Positions 61,428 through 64,000 of a stretch of 64,000 nt of DNA are shown in pieces. Position 1 is the first letter of the stretch. Each line of letters opens with the position of its first letter. Source of the stretch: Flabesymbios commensalis (Eukaryota > Annelida > Polychaeta > Terebellida > Flabelligeridae); contig OZ024905.1 of assembly GCA_964017125.1 (NCBI GenBank), positions 33,639,534-33,703,533 of the forward strand, given 5' to 3'. Below the pieces are notes generated by a model. The model ran no database searches, had not been told where the DNA came from, and worked only from the letters and a program-made list of their open reading frames with translations. The position numbers and the translations under genes were made by a program.

Positions 61428-62519
61428 TTAGACCATGCCTTGTTGATTTGAATGAAGGCAGGTGAAATTTTGAATTTGTATTGCTGTTATTAGTTCTTTC
61501 AAATAGGTAGGAGCCAGATTGTTTTTAATCTTATATGTCTGAATCGCTATGTTTCTTTCCCTCTCCAATTTCAAACTTGGCTTTTTGGATTTACAAAGAA
61601 GAGAGTCCCCGTAAACAAAACACCGCCCTCTTTCCTGAATTTTGTCCATCTTTTACGTCCCCCACTCCACAAAAATGTCACACTATGCTACAGAACTGGA
61701 AATGGCACAAAATGAAACAGCGAAATATTGTCATTATGTGGTTGACACTGATATATGGCGAGAATCTTTTTAAAGCATTTAAATAGTTTCCAGCTTTTTT
61801 ACGTATCTGTTGTATCTGTTTGTCGTAATTTAGCTTTTTATCCGATTAATTACAAGGAGGTTAACATATTCTTCTTCAACTAATGTGATGTCATCAATTT
61901 CGAAGTTAAACTTAATGTCTGCGAATGCCAGAACAATTGCTTGAAATTTGTGGGGATTTGCCAGCATTTCATGGCAGGCCTGGATTCAATCTGGAGAGTT
62001 TGTACAACCAACTGTTGTGAGGACTGTTGTGAGGCATTAATGGTATTGTCATCAGTGTAGTTTACAAGATGGGCTTTTTTGATAAATTTGAACATTAGGA
62101 AAAATGTTGAATGAACTAGGCCCCAGGATAGAACACTGGGGTACGCTTTTAAGGATATCAGCCCATTCACTTGTGCCATTTCCAATTTTTACTCTCTGTT
62201 TTCTTCCAGTCAGATATGATCGCATTATCTTTATGCTATTTTTGCTGAGGCCGTAGGCCTCCAGCTTGGCGAGGAGTAGTCCATGTGGCATACAATCCAA
62301 TGCCTTGCTGAGGTCCATAAGTATAGCCGCTGTATGCTTATGGTCTCTCAGTGCCGATTTCCGTTTTTCAATCAATTTCCATTTTTCAACAAGACTAAGA
62401 AGGGTGTCTTGGCAGCTATATTCTGCTCTAGAAGCAGACAAGGCTTGATCAAAGATTTTTTCAAAGTACTTGCCAAGCTGTTTGGCCAGGACCTTCTCAT
62501 GTGAGAAACATAAACGCAC
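61428..62519 (-). pseudogene. LINE reverse-transcriptase fragment 1 (CR1/Jockey-like)
   Basis: Minus strand, from 62,519: KYFEKIFDQALSASRAEYSC, AAILMDLSKALDCMPHGLLL (motif A), AYGLSKNSIKIMRSYLTGRK, VPQCSILGPSSFNIF (motif B, with C where G is usual), then after a frame change VNYTDDNTINASQQS (motif C, Y-x-DD kept). Further on IMTIFRCFILCHFQFCSIVW then HFCG, and near 61,500 ERNIAIQTYKIKNNLAPTYL. The order is that of a CR1/L2/Jockey-type non-LTR retrotransposon, lacking the endonuclease part. At least one frameshift and several stops, so it is dead. Confidence 0.85.
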
Positions 62520-62559
62520 CCTTTAAAGCTATATTCTCGCGTAAAAAGTTTGGATACAA

Positions 62560-63250
62560 TATTACACCTGAAGCTATAGTAGGGCCTATCATAATGTTTT
62601 TGAGCTAGATGGGTTGTGAAGAACATTAAATTTTCAAAGTTTTACACCTAAAAACTAGATAAGCATGCATAATAATTTGAATACATTCCATTCAGGAATT
62701 AGTCAGGAATTAGTCAGGAAGTAATATCCATGGGATGTTCTAGCTGGTGTTGTGACAAAAAGGAAGGGATTTTCCTCAGTGTTGATCCTTTTAAAGAAAA
62801 AAACAAATCAACATCGGACCCGTCATCTAAACCCTCAGCAGCTTGGTCAGACCCAATATAAATAAGTGATGGTTGTTAGAAATTGTATGAACATTCCTAA
62901 ATACACACTCACTGGGTACATATCTCTTTCAAATGGAGGGTGGAGAAATATAATATAGATTTACGATGATATAAGCCTATATAACACAAATACAAAGTTC
63001 GAAACTTTATGAGTTCAAGACACTTGGGAATTGGCCTTTAAGGTATAGTGGCCAGGGACTGATGGTGGTGAAAAATTCTCTGCAACTGGGAATGCAGTGT
63101 TGAATAGGCCTATAGCGTGCTGACATGGATAATGAACGATGATCTTTAGTTTGATACCAAACATGAGCGAGGTTGGGTGGTTATCTGGGGATACCGGGAA
63201 CAGTGAAGACAGCTGTGGTAGGCCCTACTGGCAGTATTAGCTCTCAGTGA
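62560..63250. other. Stretch between LINE fragments
   Basis: No coding feature recognised. AGGAATTAGTC is repeated in tandem at 62,694-62,718. Confidence 0.4.
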
Positions 63251-63254
63251 CCCC

Positions 63255-63920
63255 TTAGTGAGCCCAGCTAACCCTTTGGGTTACTTTACGAAAATCGAGT
63301 ACATGGGAGGGGTCCCAGTGAGGAGTGCATGGATCGTGGGCTGATCTGATATTCTCAATATGAGGCGACTGGAAAGGTTTTATTGAAAATTGCATTGCAA
63401 ATACTTGTTCCACTGTGACATCCACTGGACGACACTGCATTTTTGGCAAATGTACGAGGTCTAAATTTGTCCGGGGGGATAAATCAAGAGCAAACCGTAC
63501 TGTTTTGTTTTGTAAAATTTGGAGTTTATTTTTAATAGTTTTTTTGGAGGCCGCTGTACAAGGCTGAACAGGCATAGTCAAAATGGCAAAGAATTAGGGC
63601 TGATGTTAGCAATTTTCTAGATCTGGTGTTCAAATAATTTGCCCAGCTATTGTACAAAAATTTCTGTCGCGAATTTTCCTTTTTCAAAATGTTTTCAGCA
63701 ATTGCTAAGCCATTATAAGTATTTGCTCTACATCTACCCCAAGATACCTTATGACAGTCTTTGTTGTAATTACATTATTTCCACAAGAAATAGCTAATTT
63801 GGAAAGTTTTGGCAGCATATGTTTGGTTCCAAATAGAATAGATTCTGATCGCGTGTTTAAATTTTCGCAATTTTTCTGAAACTGGGACTTTTCACAAAAA
63901 TTAAAATTCGTGAATTTTCA
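63255..63920 (-). pseudogene. LINE reverse-transcriptase fragment 2, C-terminal part
   Basis: Minus strand: SESILFGTKHMLPKLSKLAI, CGNNVITTKTVIRYLGVDVE, then with stops KRKIRDRNFCT..., then KTIKNKLQILQNKTVRFALD, LSPRTNLDLVHLPKMQCRPV, DVTVEQ. This corresponds to the region downstream of the Y-x-DD motif (typical YLGV.LD and LQ..QNK..RF...L.PRTH...L). Different copy from fragment 1, since both cover the post-catalytic region. Broken by stops. Confidence 0.8.
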
Positions 63921-64000
63921 TTTTTCTTTATTAGAGCTATTATAATTATAATTGTCACAATATTGGACCCGATTATAGGGCTACTGCCGTTCAAGCCAAA

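Overview
The window is a stretch of an invertebrate animal nuclear genome. Support: one multi-exon gene with GT-AG introns of 1-14 kb, many DNA-transposon and LINE remnants, a 5S-rRNA-derived SINE, and long minisatellites. The very frequent TAGGCCTA-like palindrome and the mix of repeats suggest a marine deuterostome such as an echinoderm or hemichordate. That is an impression only; a mollusc or other marine invertebrate is not excluded.

The only convincing host gene is a DDX6/Me31B/Dhh1-family DEAD-box RNA helicase on the minus strand. Nine coding exons were placed by homology and splice sites from the ATG at 35,248 down to 2,481. Every exon joins the next in frame, giving 402 codons. The last C-terminal exon(s) lie beyond the left edge. 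The helicase motifs are present, but the motif II codons read DEGD instead of DEAD across the exon 5/exon 6 junction.

The DDX6 introns (about 2.6-35 kb) are packed with mobile DNA. Four large copies and several fragments belong to one family with an internal array of ~140-bp repeats, a conserved ~500-bp right part and a 3' hairpin ending CTAA or CTAG (Helitron/Helentron-like non-autonomous element). There are two large pogo/Tigger-like elements with TA duplications, and three CAG-ended elements with 5-6-bp target duplications (hAT-like). One of the Tigger-like copies sits inside a hAT-like element. A short remnant of a hAT-like transposase gene lies at 26.9-27.3 kb.

Right of the gene, 35-38 kb holds a possible 5' UTR and promoter region and a 5S-derived SINE. 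From 38,411 to 52,141 a ~4.5-kb segment is present three times in tandem with near identity. Each unit carries a foldback element, a ~1.5-kb minisatellite (CACCTTGAACATGGCTGACG...) and a CCCAGC-ended MITE. From 53.7 to 61.2 kb, a 46-bp minisatellite abuts a ~39-bp minisatellite, and the ~39-bp array reappears in inverted orientation 1.8 kb further on, making a large foldback-like structure. The right end (61.4-63.9 kb) holds two decayed LINE reverse-transcriptase fragments on the minus strand.

I saw no tRNA genes, CRISPR arrays or second host protein-coding gene. Coordinates of repeats were read by eye and edges may be off by tens of bases unless a target duplication is given.
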